Part shown: positions 17,159 to 24,439 of the stretch, in pieces
Layout of the letters: the number at the start of each line of letters is the position of its first letter
Position numbering within the stretch: the stretch's first letter is position 1
Origin: Pseudobdellovibrionaceae bacterium
GTDB lineage: Bacteria > Bdellovibrionota > Bdellovibrionia > Bdellovibrionales > UBA1609
Assembly (NCBI GenBank): GCA_020635075.1
Contig: JACKAM010000001.1
Location: 1,054,001 to 1,118,000 of the forward strand
Reading direction: 5' to 3'
DNA length: 64,000 bases
Notes under the pieces: model-generated
What the model saw: only the letters and a program-made list of their open reading frames with translations
Told to the model about the DNA's origin: nothing
Databases searched by the model: none
Position numbers and translations under genes: made by a program

Positions 17159-17611
17159 ATGACTACAATTGCCCTTCACGAAGCTATGATACGATTCTCA
17201 AAATATTTAGATTTAACATGGGGGACGGTGTTTAGCCTTGGACAATGCAGCTTTGACGCTGACGATTTGTTTGAATCATGGATCGAACTTGCATGGGAAT
17301 TCCACCTGGACAATACGTTAAAGGCCATTGCAGGAAAGGGGGCTGTTCTGTCCCCATTTGTTTCACTCGATAGTTCATTTGGTAGACTGACATCCGACAA
17401 TCGGCCACCCACTCACAAAGTCGTTGTCATTGAAGCTGCCAAAAAGACAACATGGGAGCTTGGGGGAATTGGATTTTATAATGGTCAATTCTTAGAAAAC
17501 AGGCCCCCATTTTCTGACATTTTAATCTACAGAGAGAACGCTACAAACTTCAAAAAGATAGCTTCCATTGAATCTTCGAAATTCGAGTTCCAGGAGAACC
17601 ATGGGAATTGA
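17159..17611 (+). CDS. Putative immunity protein 2a for CT2
   Basis: 150 aa, soluble, acidic, no signal peptide. It starts 3 nt after the RHS fragment 2 stop. It is a distant paralogue of the next gene: both have a helical N-terminal half with a Trp-rich stretch and then PPTHKVVVIEA here versus LPTHRIVHLDQ there. Position behind a toxin tail and duplication are typical of immunity genes in polymorphic toxin loci. No named immunity family is recognised. Confidence 0.6.
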   Translation: MTTIALHEAMIRFSKYLDLTWGTVFSLGQCSFDADDLFESWIELAWEFHLDNTLKAIAGKGAVLSPFVSLDSSFGRLTSDNRPPTHKVVVIEAAKKTTWELGGIGFYNGQFLENRPPFSDILIYRENATNFKKIASIESSKFEFQENHGN

Positions 17612-18044
17612 TGTCTCTAACCTAATTAGGTATTTTACAGCCTTCCTTGACCTTTCTCAAACAGAATCTGCTATCGGCCATTTGGAGTTGGATTCTGATG
17701 AAAAGTTTCGTCTCTTTGTTTTTACGAGCTGGCAGCATGTTTTCGCTTGGGCAATCTCGGAACTTGAATCAGTTGCATCTGCAGAGATTTTCCTTGAGCT
17801 CGACATGCTAGCCGTCGACCCATCGTCGGCAGTAAGATCCGTGTGGCTTTCGGATCGATTGCCGACTCATAGGATTGTTCATTTAGACCAACACAAGTTG
17901 GAATCTACTGTGATTGGTTTCTCTCCCAGGAAAGGGAATGATGGGAGAACGTTGATCTACTGTCGTAAAGAAGATGGATCTTCACACCAGGTAGATCCAA
18001 CGGGAGAACAGTTTCTCTTAATAAAGATCGAGGCAAAAGAGTAG
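17601..18044 (+). CDS. Putative immunity protein 2b, paralogue of the preceding gene
   Basis: 147 aa from the ATG at 17601, chosen because AGGAG lies 5 nt upstream; an upstream start at 17568 would lie deep in the previous gene. It overlaps the previous gene by 11 bp. The sequence is soluble and acidic, with FTSWQHVFAWAISELE and a DRLPTHRIVHLD segment that aligns with the neighbour. The stop codon TAG is followed at once by the RHS fragment 3 sequence, so the cassette junction is exact. It may protect against CT2 or be a remnant from another toxin. Confidence 0.6.
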   Translation: MGIDVSNLIRYFTAFLDLSQTESAIGHLELDSDEKFRLFVFTSWQHVFAWAISELESVASAEIFLELDMLAVDPSSAVRSVWLSDRLPTHRIVHLDQHKLESTVIGFSPRKGNDGRTLIYCRKEDGSSHQVDPTGEQFLLIKIEAKE

Positions 18045-18557
18045 GGATCCGTCCGCATGGTCATTGATCTTAGTGATAACTCCATCGCCCAAGAAATCGA
18101 CTACGACGAGTACGGTGTTATCCTCTCAGATTCAAACCCAGGATTTCAGCCCTTTGGATTTGCCGGTGGTTTGACGGATCAGCACACAAATCTCGTGCGC
18201 TTTGGGGCACGAGATTACATGGCAGCCGTGGGAAGGTGGACGAGCAAGGATCCGATTGGGTTTGATGGTGGGAGTCCGAATTTGTACGGGTATGTGGTAA
18301 ATGACCCCATAAATTTAATTGATATTACCGGCGAAAGTGAATTGGACCCAGAAATCCCTCCAATGTCTCGCGAGGAATTGTTGAGATGGATTCGAGAGGA
18401 GGGTTCGAGAAGGATTAGAGAACGGTTGGAATTCTGTAGAAAGAACCCTTCCGCGAAAATATGTAAACCACCAGAGCTTCTACCTAATCCAAATCCGAAT
18501 TCAAATGGTGGTGGTGGCATAAGAGGTCAGTGTCCAGGAGGCTCAACGAGAACATGA
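18045..18557 (+). CDS. RHS fragment 3: short RHS core end with tail CT3
   Basis: Only the last ~80 codons of the RHS core are present (GSVRMVIDLSDNSIAQ to GRWTSKDPIGFDGG, NLYGYVVND). They start directly at the stop of the previous gene; an ATG at 18057 lies inside the core. The tail is about 75 aa: a charged helix (MSREELLRWIREEGSRRIRE), KNPSAKICKPPELL and a Pro/Asn/Gly-rich end. It is short for a toxin domain and may be truncated or work by binding. The stop overlaps the CPBP membrane gene by 4 bp, so the two are coupled as toxin and immunity. Confidence 0.7.
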   Translation, partial: GSVRMVIDLSDNSIAQEIDYDEYGVILSDSNPGFQPFGFAGGLTDQHTNLVRFGARDYMAAVGRWTSKDPIGFDGGSPNLYGYVVNDPINLIDITGESELDPEIPPMSREELLRWIREEGSRRIRERLEFCRKNPSAKICKPPELLPNPNPNSNGGGGIRGQCPGGSTRT

Positions 18558-19270
18558 TGACAAAACGATCAAGGCTACTGTCGTATTCGCTGCTAATCAT
18601 TTTGTTATATGGTGCCTTAAGAGCTCTTGTTTATGACTCTATGAAGAACAACTCATTTGATGACTGGGTTGCGCGGGACTCCGTTATGGATATTCCGCGC
18701 ACACTTTGTTTCGTCCTTACGCTGTATATTTGTAAACGGCACCTGTCATGGGCCGAATTGGGAGTTCATTGGCAAGGCAAATGGGGCGCATTTTTTCTGT
18801 TAGTTGCATTTTCGCTGATATCTTTGAAATCAAGGTCATTTCAATTCTTTACAGGAGATATTGGAGATTCTCAAATTGCAATGCTCATCATCAGTAGTTT
18901 TGTCGTTGGCTTTTTTGAGGAATTTTTGTTCCGTGGGTTAGCCTACATCGCCCTCTCGAAGCAATATTCTCCTACCGCAGCGATCTGGATTAGCTCCCTG
19001 ATTTTTATGATATATCATGTCCAAGCTCAACCCTATTACCATTTTCCCGAACTGTTTGCATATGGATTAGTTTACGCAGGAGCCAGGTCTATAGGAATAT
19101 CTATTGTATGGCTATCCCTCCTTCATGGCATAGACGACTCACTTGTTCTTCTTTTAGCTCGACCTTACCCCGGTTTTAATATGGCGTACTATGAAAAGAT
19201 ATTCTACCTAGTTGTAGTATTTCTTTTGTTACTTGCCTCTAGAAAACGTAAAAGAACTCACTTAACTTGA
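18554..19270 (+). CDS. CPBP-family intramembrane protease-like protein, putative immunity to CT3
   Basis: 238 aa from the ATG at 18554, which overlaps the RHS stop (ATGA); GGAGG lies upstream. About seven hydrophobic segments. The CPBP/Abi signature is visible: EEFLFRG (the EExxxR motif), then IYHVQ and LLHGIDD as the later His-containing motifs. The family includes CAAX-prenyl endopeptidases and bacteriocin self-immunity proteins of lactic acid bacteria. Its place directly behind an RHS toxin tail suggests it is used as immunity here, which is inference. All three motifs are retained, so it may be catalytically active. A short inverted repeat (ACTTGACC/GGTCAAGT, 19264-19297) follows. Confidence 0.75.
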   Translation: MMTKRSRLLSYSLLIILLYGALRALVYDSMKNNSFDDWVARDSVMDIPRTLCFVLTLYICKRHLSWAELGVHWQGKWGAFFLLVAFSLISLKSRSFQFFTGDIGDSQIAMLIISSFVVGFFEEFLFRGLAYIALSKQYSPTAAIWISSLIFMIYHVQAQPYYHFPELFAYGLVYAGARSIGISIVWLSLLHGIDDSLVLLLARPYPGFNMAYYEKIFYLVVVFLLLLASRKRKRTHLT

Positions 19271-19335
19271 CCTAAATGGTTTCAAAACTGGGTCAAGTAC
19301 TAACCACCAGTGCCTAAATCGTGCCATAGTTTTGT

Positions 19336-19357
19336 GCCTATCTACTTTTTTGGATGC
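19336..19357. repeat. Inverted copy of the island-end motif
   Basis: GCCTATCTACTTTTTTGGATGC is the reverse complement of a motif at about 25702-25725 and near 11010-11031. Here it lies about 70 bp left of the IS66 insertion. Confidence 0.65.
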
Positions 19358-19497
19358 ACTGAATCTACGGTAGGGCCGACTTCCTCATCCTGCCAAACTT
19401 TAAACCGTCATTTTGGAAATCTGAATGTACGCTGGGCGTAGGCAGGGTTCTTTCCTAGTTTGATTAGGCCCAGTTATCCTTGGTCCAGGAGGACACC

Positions 19498-19887
19498 ATG
19501 GACGAGGGCGACAACCTGATATCTGAGATACAACAAATCATTATTCAGTATAAGCAAGAAGTGACCGGCGGGCGAAAAGCGTGGCCCAAGGCGGTCAAAG
19601 ATCGAGTCAAAAAGCTTTGGAAGCTGGGATATAGCTCCCACGAGCTTTCCAAAATCATCGGGGTTCCCTATGTTACCCTGAACGCCTGGGAAAAGGCGGC
19701 GCCCGGGCGCTTTAAACCAGTAAAGATACGAGATCAAAAAGCTGTTCCAACAGCCGCTCTCACGGTTAAATCTTCCACGGTTGAACCTCTCACCGTTGAA
19801 GGTTTAACCGTGGTAACTCCACAGGGATATCAAATCAAGGGTCTGAGTTTTAGCCAGGTCAGACAACTGATCCATGGGGTGATGTGA
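19498..19887 (+). CDS. IS66-family accessory protein TnpA (helix-turn-helix)
   Basis: 129 aa from the ATG at 19498, with AGGAGG upstream. The middle part is a helix-turn-helix (KAVKDRVKKLWKLGYSSHEL, then SKIIGVPYVTLNAWEK), as in IS66 OrfA/TnpA. The C-terminal half is variable and rich in Thr and Val. First gene of the IS66 operon; it overlaps the next start. Needed with TnpB for efficient transposition in IS66 members. Confidence 0.85.
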   Translation: MDEGDNLISEIQQIIIQYKQEVTGGRKAWPKAVKDRVKKLWKLGYSSHELSKIIGVPYVTLNAWEKAAPGRFKPVKIRDQKAVPTAALTVKSSTVEPLTVEGLTVVTPQGYQIKGLSFSQVRQLIHGVM

Positions 19888-20300
19888 TGAGCATTAGACT
19901 TCGCTCTGGTCACCGGGTTTTTATTTACTCCGATTATCAGGATTTACGTGCGGGATTTGACAGTTTGGCAATGGTTGTTCGGGAGAAGATGAAAAGGGAC
20001 CTTCTCGAGGGAGATCTCTTTATCTTCATCGGTCGCAATCGAAAGCGATTAAAGGCACTCTGCTATGATGGAACAGGCCTTTTGCTGTTTGCCAAGCGAC
20101 TTGAAAGAGGCCAGTTTATGGCCCTGGATCGCCTAGAAGACTTTGAAATCACTATCGAAGAAATGGATCAATTACTGTGTGGCGGATACGTCCGTCGGCG
20201 TCGCTTTGGCGAAGAGGCGTTGACCTTACCTCGAAGTCAAGTCAGTATCCATTGTTATGAGACCCCTGGAGCAAGAGACCAACCCGGAAGTTTTGCGTGA
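19887..20300 (+). CDS. IS66-family accessory protein TnpB
   Basis: 137 aa from the ATG at 19887; a GTG at 19884 gives one more residue. The IS66 Orf2 family is recognisable: VFIYSDYQDLRAGFDSLAMV, GDLFIFIGRNRKRLKALCYD and GLLLFAKRLERGQF. The usual length is about 110-120 aa, so it has a slightly long C-terminus, which overlaps the start of the transposase gene. The function within transposition is not well defined. Confidence 0.9.
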   Translation: MSIRLRSGHRVFIYSDYQDLRAGFDSLAMVVREKMKRDLLEGDLFIFIGRNRKRLKALCYDGTGLLLFAKRLERGQFMALDRLEDFEITIEEMDQLLCGGYVRRRRFGEEALTLPRSQVSIHCYETPGARDQPGSFA

Positions 20301-21798
20301 GTATGCGATGCTGGCGACCAAAGAGGTCGAGCGGTTAAGTCAGCTGCTTAAGGAGGCTCAGTCCCAACGCCAGTCTCAGGAGTTTTTGTCTACTGATCTT
20401 CGGGATCAACTCTCAAGGCTACAGTGCAAGTTTTTTGGCAGCGGCCCAGAAAGAGTTCCTCACAATCGACCAATCTCAAATGCAAAGCAGTCGGAAGTGC
20501 TTTTACACTCACAGTCTGAGGCGCGCGAATCTGCCAACTGCGAAAAGATTAAGGCATTTGATAACGAGAAGTACTTCGAGGCGTTTTATGATTTTAATGA
20601 GCTGGGCCTAAGCGAGCTATCAAAGCAATATGAGCTTCAGGAAGGGGAATACTGGGAGGAGATCCCAGGCCTTTTTCAAACTAGCCAAGAGATAACCGTA
20701 ACAGAGCGGGTGTACAAAAAAGTTATCCACAAGCAAAAGAAGTACCGATTAGTGAGTTCGAGAAAAAGGGCAAAAGAGGTGATCATTACGGCACCTGGGC
20801 CCGCCAAGGTGCGCCGAGGCTGTCAATACTCAGTGGATTTTGCACTGTCTGTGGTGAGCGACAAATATGAATATCATGTGCCCCTAGAGCGTCAGCGCCG
20901 GCAGATGGAGTCTGCTGGCCTTAAGGTCTCAGTGAAAAGTCTGTACAACCTCTGTGCTGGTGTTGCGGACCACTGCAATGTTGTTTTAGAGGGAATTAGG
21001 CAAGACATCATTAGGGACAAGGTCGCTAGTCACATCGATGAAACCACGTGGCCACTTCAGGGCAATAAGAGCCAGTGCTATGTGTGGACTTTGTCTAACA
21101 GATCAGGCAACTACTACCAGTTCGAGCCGACTCGCTCGGGGACGGTTGCAGAGGAGATTTTAAAGGGATTTAGTGGCTGTCTGATGGCAGATGGATTTAG
21201 TGGTTATAATCGCTTTAAGTTGGCCCCGAACATTATTTTAGGCAACTGTTGGTCTCATGCTCGGAGAGAATTTTTTGAGCTCCACGGTAGCTACCCAAAA
21301 GAGTCCGTGGAAATATTGGATCTGATTGATGAGCTTTTTGCGATCGAGCGGTCGGCAAAGACCTGGGAAGAGTTAAAAAGCCTACGGGAAGAGAAATCCA
21401 GGCTCCAGATTAAGAAAATTTACGAGTGGCTTATCGAGACCAGGAAGAAACATCTGAGATCAGTAGGTTTATCCAAGGCCATTGATTACAGTCTAGGTCG
21501 GTGGAAGGAGTTGACGGCATTTTTAGATAACTTGGCCTTACCTCTGAGCAACAATGATGCTGAAAGAAGCCTCAGGCACGTAGTTATGGGGCGAAAGAAC
21601 TTCAATGGTTCAAAAACGATCAATGGAGCAGATGTGGCTACCGCGCTGTACACGGTCATCGAAACCTGCAAGAAAGTCGGGATAGCTCCTAGAGCCTATC
21701 TGAAATACCTGATCCAGACCAACTCGGACAAACGCCACCAGCCACTTACTCCGCTTGCGCTAGCCAAAAAACTCAATCAGGAATCAAGGGCCTCATAG
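20257..21798 (+). CDS. IS66-family transposase TnpC (DDE type)
   Basis: 513 aa, normal length. Order of parts: an N-terminal coiled coil (residues 10-45), a variable zone, a zinc-binding/IS66 N-domain remnant with KQKKYRLVS, and the DDE domain. That domain has SHIDETTWPLQG (first Asp), LMADGFSGYNRF (second Asp) and LSNNDAERSLRHVVMGRKNF (catalytic Glu). An IS66 C-terminal segment TALYTVIETCKKVGI follows. It overlaps TnpB by 44 bp. No frameshift is seen, so it is probably active. Confidence 0.93.
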   Translation: MRPLEQETNPEVLREYAMLATKEVERLSQLLKEAQSQRQSQEFLSTDLRDQLSRLQCKFFGSGPERVPHNRPISNAKQSEVLLHSQSEARESANCEKIKAFDNEKYFEAFYDFNELGLSELSKQYELQEGEYWEEIPGLFQTSQEITVTERVYKKVIHKQKKYRLVSSRKRAKEVIITAPGPAKVRRGCQYSVDFALSVVSDKYEYHVPLERQRRQMESAGLKVSVKSLYNLCAGVADHCNVVLEGIRQDIIRDKVASHIDETTWPLQGNKSQCYVWTLSNRSGNYYQFEPTRSGTVAEEILKGFSGCLMADGFSGYNRFKLAPNIILGNCWSHARREFFELHGSYPKESVEILDLIDELFAIERSAKTWEELKSLREEKSRLQIKKIYEWLIETRKKHLRSVGLSKAIDYSLGRWKELTAFLDNLALPLSNNDAERSLRHVVMGRKNFNGSKTINGADVATALYTVIETCKKVGIAPRAYLKYLIQTNSDKRHQPLTPLALAKKLNQESRAS

Positions 21799-21819
21799 GC
21801 GCCCAGCGTACATCTGAAT

Positions 21820-22076
21820 TAGGAGAATCCGGCAGCCGCACTGACCAGCCTGGAGTTTTAGTACCACTGGGTGGCCACTCTTTGAATCGCGGAGTCGCAC
21901 TGGCAATGGACACTCAGCCCGTCACTTTTTGGTATTGTGAAGGGTCGGAAGGTGGGATGGCTGGGTGCTGAATTCCAGTGAAGGGGTCACTTTATTCTTC
22001 CATTGGAAGTGTCACCTCAACCTAAAATGGCAGTAAATCCAGAAAGCCTCCATTAATCAGCGATTTACCCGCTCTA
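21820..22076. other. Non-coding cassette spacer right of IS66
   Basis: No gene is visible. A piece around 21929 (TTTGGTATTGTGAAGGGTCG) resembles one at 22610 (TTTGGTATTGCGAAGGGCCG), so cassette spacers share sequence. The promoter for the DUF4160 pair starts at 22077. Confidence 0.5.
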
Positions 22077-22105
22077 TTGACATATACATACAATATGCAT
22101 ATACT
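22077..22105 (+). promoter_or_regulatory. Strong sigma-70-type promoter with leaderless start
   Basis: TTGACA (22077-22082), a 17-bp spacer, then TATACT (22100-22105). The start codon ATG at 22112 lies 7 nt after the -10 box, which is where transcription should begin, so the mRNA would be leaderless. The spacer holds ATATGCATAT, a small palindrome suited to autorepression. Confidence 0.75.
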
Positions 22106-22111
22106 TGCCTT

Positions 22112-22342
22112 ATGCCGGTGATTATCCGATTTAGGAATATCAGGTTTGTTATCGTTCCCGGAGATCACGGGTATCCCCATGTGCATGTACTGGGGAAAAA
22201 TGCTGAAGCTAAATTTCGGCTGGATAAGGTGGAGTGCTTGGAAAATAAAGGCTTTAGCAAGAAGGCACTCAACGAAATTGAAAAACAAGTGGTGAAGTAT
22301 CAGGAGCTTCTTTTGGAGGCATGGGATGACTGGCAAAATTAA
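22112..22342 (+). CDS. DUF4160-family protein, putative toxin-module member
   Basis: 76 aa. The family pattern is clear: PVIIRFRNIRFVIVPGDHG, then YPHVHVLGKNAEAKFRLD. DUF4160 proteins usually sit next to a small DNA-binding partner in TA-like pairs. Activity is unknown. The start is fixed by the family N-terminus; no ribosome site precedes it because the promoter is immediately upstream. It overlaps the next gene by 17 bp. Confidence 0.75.
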   Translation: MPVIIRFRNIRFVIVPGDHGYPHVHVLGKNAEAKFRLDKVECLENKGFSKKALNEIEKQVVKYQELLLEAWDDWQN

Positions 22343-22592
22343 GAAAAAGAAAATTAAATATGGCGACGAGGAACTCGATCGTGACGAATTTGATGTTAAA
22401 AATGCCAAGTTTCGAGTGACGGCTTTTGTTGATTCAGAAGTCGTCGAAGCTCTGAGGAAACAGGCCAAAACTCAAGGTAAGGGCTATCAAACACTCATGA
22501 ACGAGATTCTCAGGGAAGCTGTTCTCGGGGATTCTAGCTATGAATCTCGACTCAAAAAACTTGAGAAGGCTGTCTTTAAAAAACGAGCCTAG
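22326..22592 (+). CDS. BrnA/CopG-like antitoxin
   Basis: 88 aa. A charged N-terminus is followed by a ribbon-helix-helix-like stretch FRVTAFVDSEVVEALRKQAK, then GYQTLMNEILREAV, as in BrnA-type antitoxins (COG3514). It should bind the partner and the promoter palindrome. GGAGG precedes the ATG at 22326. Overlap with the DUF4160 gene shows coupling. The stop codon forms the start of the cassette-end repeat at 22590-22607. Confidence 0.75.
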   Translation: MTGKIKKKKIKYGDEELDRDEFDVKNAKFRVTAFVDSEVVEALRKQAKTQGKGYQTLMNEILREAVLGDSSYESRLKKLEKAVFKKRA

Positions 22593-22607
22593 TTAGGTGA
22601 CCGGCTA
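22590..22607. repeat. Cassette-end repeat, copy 2
   Basis: TAGTTAGGTGACCGGCTA is identical to 14946-14963. Here its TAG is the antitoxin stop codon. It marks the 3' end of a two-gene module, as copy 1 does. Confidence 0.7.
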
Positions 22608-22710
22608 TTGTTTGGTATTGCGAAGGGCCGGACGGTTGGGCCTTTCCCCCGATAAGAGACACTAGGTTAAACTCGAATGGTTTTGGCGGGATGCCACCCG
22701 GCCTCCGATT

Positions 22711-24096
22711 GGAGAGATATCCTTCAACTTTGACAAAAATGCTCTACTTACTTCCTCCTCAACCGGCTCCATCCAAGATGAATACACCTACAACTCATTT
22801 GGCGAACCTCTATCCTACTCCTCAGGGCCATTCTTCGCCCAGACCTTCGTCCGTGACTCCTTGGGAAGAATCTCTCAAAAAACCGATACAAAATCCGCCA
22901 TTTCAACCACTTGGAACTACCTCTATGATTCCTCTGGCAGACTCTCGGAAGTTCATAAAGACGGTGCCTTGTTTTCAAGATACACTTTTGACATGAACGG
23001 GAATCGTTTAGAAAAACTCTCCCCCCAAGGATCAATCCTTGCCTCCTTTGACGAGCAGGACAGAATTCTCACCTCTGGAAATTTAAGTTTTTCTTACAAC
23101 AATAACGGAGACCTGGTCTCTTATTCCGACTCTAGCCAATCTCCTACTCAGTTTTACTCCTTTGATTATGACGTCTTCGGGAATTTAAGATCCGCTCAGC
23201 TTCCTAATGGCGACCAGATCGAATACATGATCGACGGACAAAACCGCAGAGTCGGCAAAAAACTCAACGGCTCACTCGTGCAAGCGTTTATCTACCAAGA
23301 TCAACTCAACCCCATTGCTGAACTCGATAGCCAAGGCTCAGTCAAATCCATCTTCGTCTATGGATCTAAAGCCCATGTCCCTGATTACATGATTCAAGGG
23401 CCTAAGAAGTTTAAAATCATCTCCGATCACTTAGGCTCTGTCCGCATGGTCATTGATCTTACTGACAACTCCGTCGTCCAAGAAACCGACTACGACGAAT
23501 ACGGTGTGGTCTTGTTAGATTCAAACCCCGGCTTTCAGCCCTTTGGATTTGCCGGGGGTATCACAGACCAGCACACCAATCTTGTTCGCTTTGGAGCACG
23601 AGATTACATGGCAGCCGTGGGAAGGTGGATGAGTAAGGATCCGATTGGGTTCAATGGTGGCGACTTGAATCACTACAAATACTCAAATTCCGACCCTACA
23701 AATTTCGTTGATTTGGCTGGCCAGGATTCCTGGCTGATAATCGATTCAGGCCATGTTGGGGTCGTAGTTGATGATCCAGCCAATCCGGGAGGTACCGTGA
23801 GAATTGACCTGTATCCTAACGAATCAATTCCAATCGTCAATGTTGTTGGTGATGGGTTAACCGGAGGTGGCCACACTGGGAGGGTCGACATCGACCACAG
23901 CAATTCTCGGGACAGAGGAACCGAAATTCCTTGGTCGCGAATTCCGCAAGGTTCAAATAAAGACCAGGAAGTCATTGATAAGGCCCGCCAACTTCAAGAT
24001 CAATTTGATAACGGGCAAAAGAACTACAATCCCATCGGCTTTGATCCTTCTGGCCAGAACTTGAACTGCTGGGGTTTTGCCGGTGGACTGCGGTAA
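22711..24096 (+). CDS. RHS fragment 4: 5'-truncated RHS core with papain-like tail CT4
   Basis: In-frame RHS core homology starts at about 22711 (GEISFNFDKNALLTSSS) without a start codon; the first in-frame candidate is at 22861. The core is close to identical in DNA to fragment 1 up to RFGARDYMAAVGRWMSKDPI. The tail, about 140 aa, starts at DLAGQDSWLIIDSG. It carries GHVGVVVDDP early and NCWGFAGG at the very end. A His-motif followed by a C-terminal Asn-Cys is the order found in permuted NlpC/P60 (LRAT-like) papain-fold enzymes, which cleave peptides or act as acyltransferases. That would make CT4 a cell-wall or lipid-attacking toxin; this is inference from two motifs. A membrane protein follows as probable immunity. 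Confidence 0.72.
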   Translation, partial: GEISFNFDKNALLTSSSTGSIQDEYTYNSFGEPLSYSSGPFFAQTFVRDSLGRISQKTDTKSAISTTWNYLYDSSGRLSEVHKDGALFSRYTFDMNGNRLEKLSPQGSILASFDEQDRILTSGNLSFSYNNNGDLVSYSDSSQSPTQFYSFDYDVFGNLRSAQLPNGDQIEYMIDGQNRRVGKKLNGSLVQAFIYQDQLNPIAELDSQGSVKSIFVYGSKAHVPDYMIQGPKKFKIISDHLGSVRMVIDLTDNSVVQETDYDEYGVVLLDSNPGFQPFGFAGGITDQHTNLVRFGARDYMAAVGRWMSKDPIGFNGGDLNHYKYSNSDPTNFVDLAGQDSWLIIDSGHVGVVVDDPANPGGTVRIDLYPNESIPIVNVVGDGLTGGGHTGRVDIDHSNSRDRGTEIPWSRIPQGSNKDQEVIDKARQLQDQFDNGQKNYNPIGFDPSGQNLNCWGFAGGLR

Positions 24097-24102
24097 TTGA
24101 AT

Positions 24103-24408
24103 ATGAAATTGAGTAACAGGATTTTGAGTCTGTTGAAATCATCCTATCTCATTTTGCTGTCGGAAATTATTTCCACCTCTTGGGTGCCACTGGCAATCCT
24201 TTACTTATTTCCAAATAAGTGGCTGTTGGAATACAGAGGCTTTTTGGGCCTTCTTCTGGGAGTACCACTAGCCTGGTTCTGCATTCCCCGGATCAAGAAG
24301 GCACCCGGTCTGATTGCGTTGACATTGTTTGCCATGTTTTCCTTTGTCATTTTTCAAGCGTCTTGGCCCAATTTGGAGAGATTTACGAAGGGACTAATTG
24401 ACCTTTAG
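24103..24408 (+). CDS. Small membrane protein, putative immunity to CT4
   Basis: 101 aa from the ATG at 24103; a TTG two codons earlier is also possible. It has three to four hydrophobic segments (YLILLSEIISTSWVPLAILY, GFLGLLLGVPLAWFCI, LIALTLFAMFSFVIFQ). It starts 6 nt after the RHS fragment 4 stop. Envelope location fits protection against a periplasmic enzyme. No family is recognised. Confidence 0.6.
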   Translation: MKLSNRILSLLKSSYLILLSEIISTSWVPLAILYLFPNKWLLEYRGFLGLLLGVPLAWFCIPRIKKAPGLIALTLFAMFSFVIFQASWPNLERFTKGLIDL

Positions 24409-24439
24409 AGCCCTCTCCCCCTAAGTTTGGCCTACAAAC

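Larger units (their letters stand above)
19427..21811 (+). mobile_element. Intact IS66-family insertion sequence
   Basis: The 2385-bp element has ends GTACGCTGGGCG at the left and the matching inverted sequence at the right. It is flanked by a perfect 8-bp target duplication, ATCTGAAT, at 19419-19426 and 21812-21819. An 8-bp duplication and a three-gene layout are characteristic of IS66. All three frames are open with no visible damage, so the insertion is probably recent. It lies in non-coding sequence between RHS cassette 3 and the DUF4160 pair. Confidence 0.93.
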
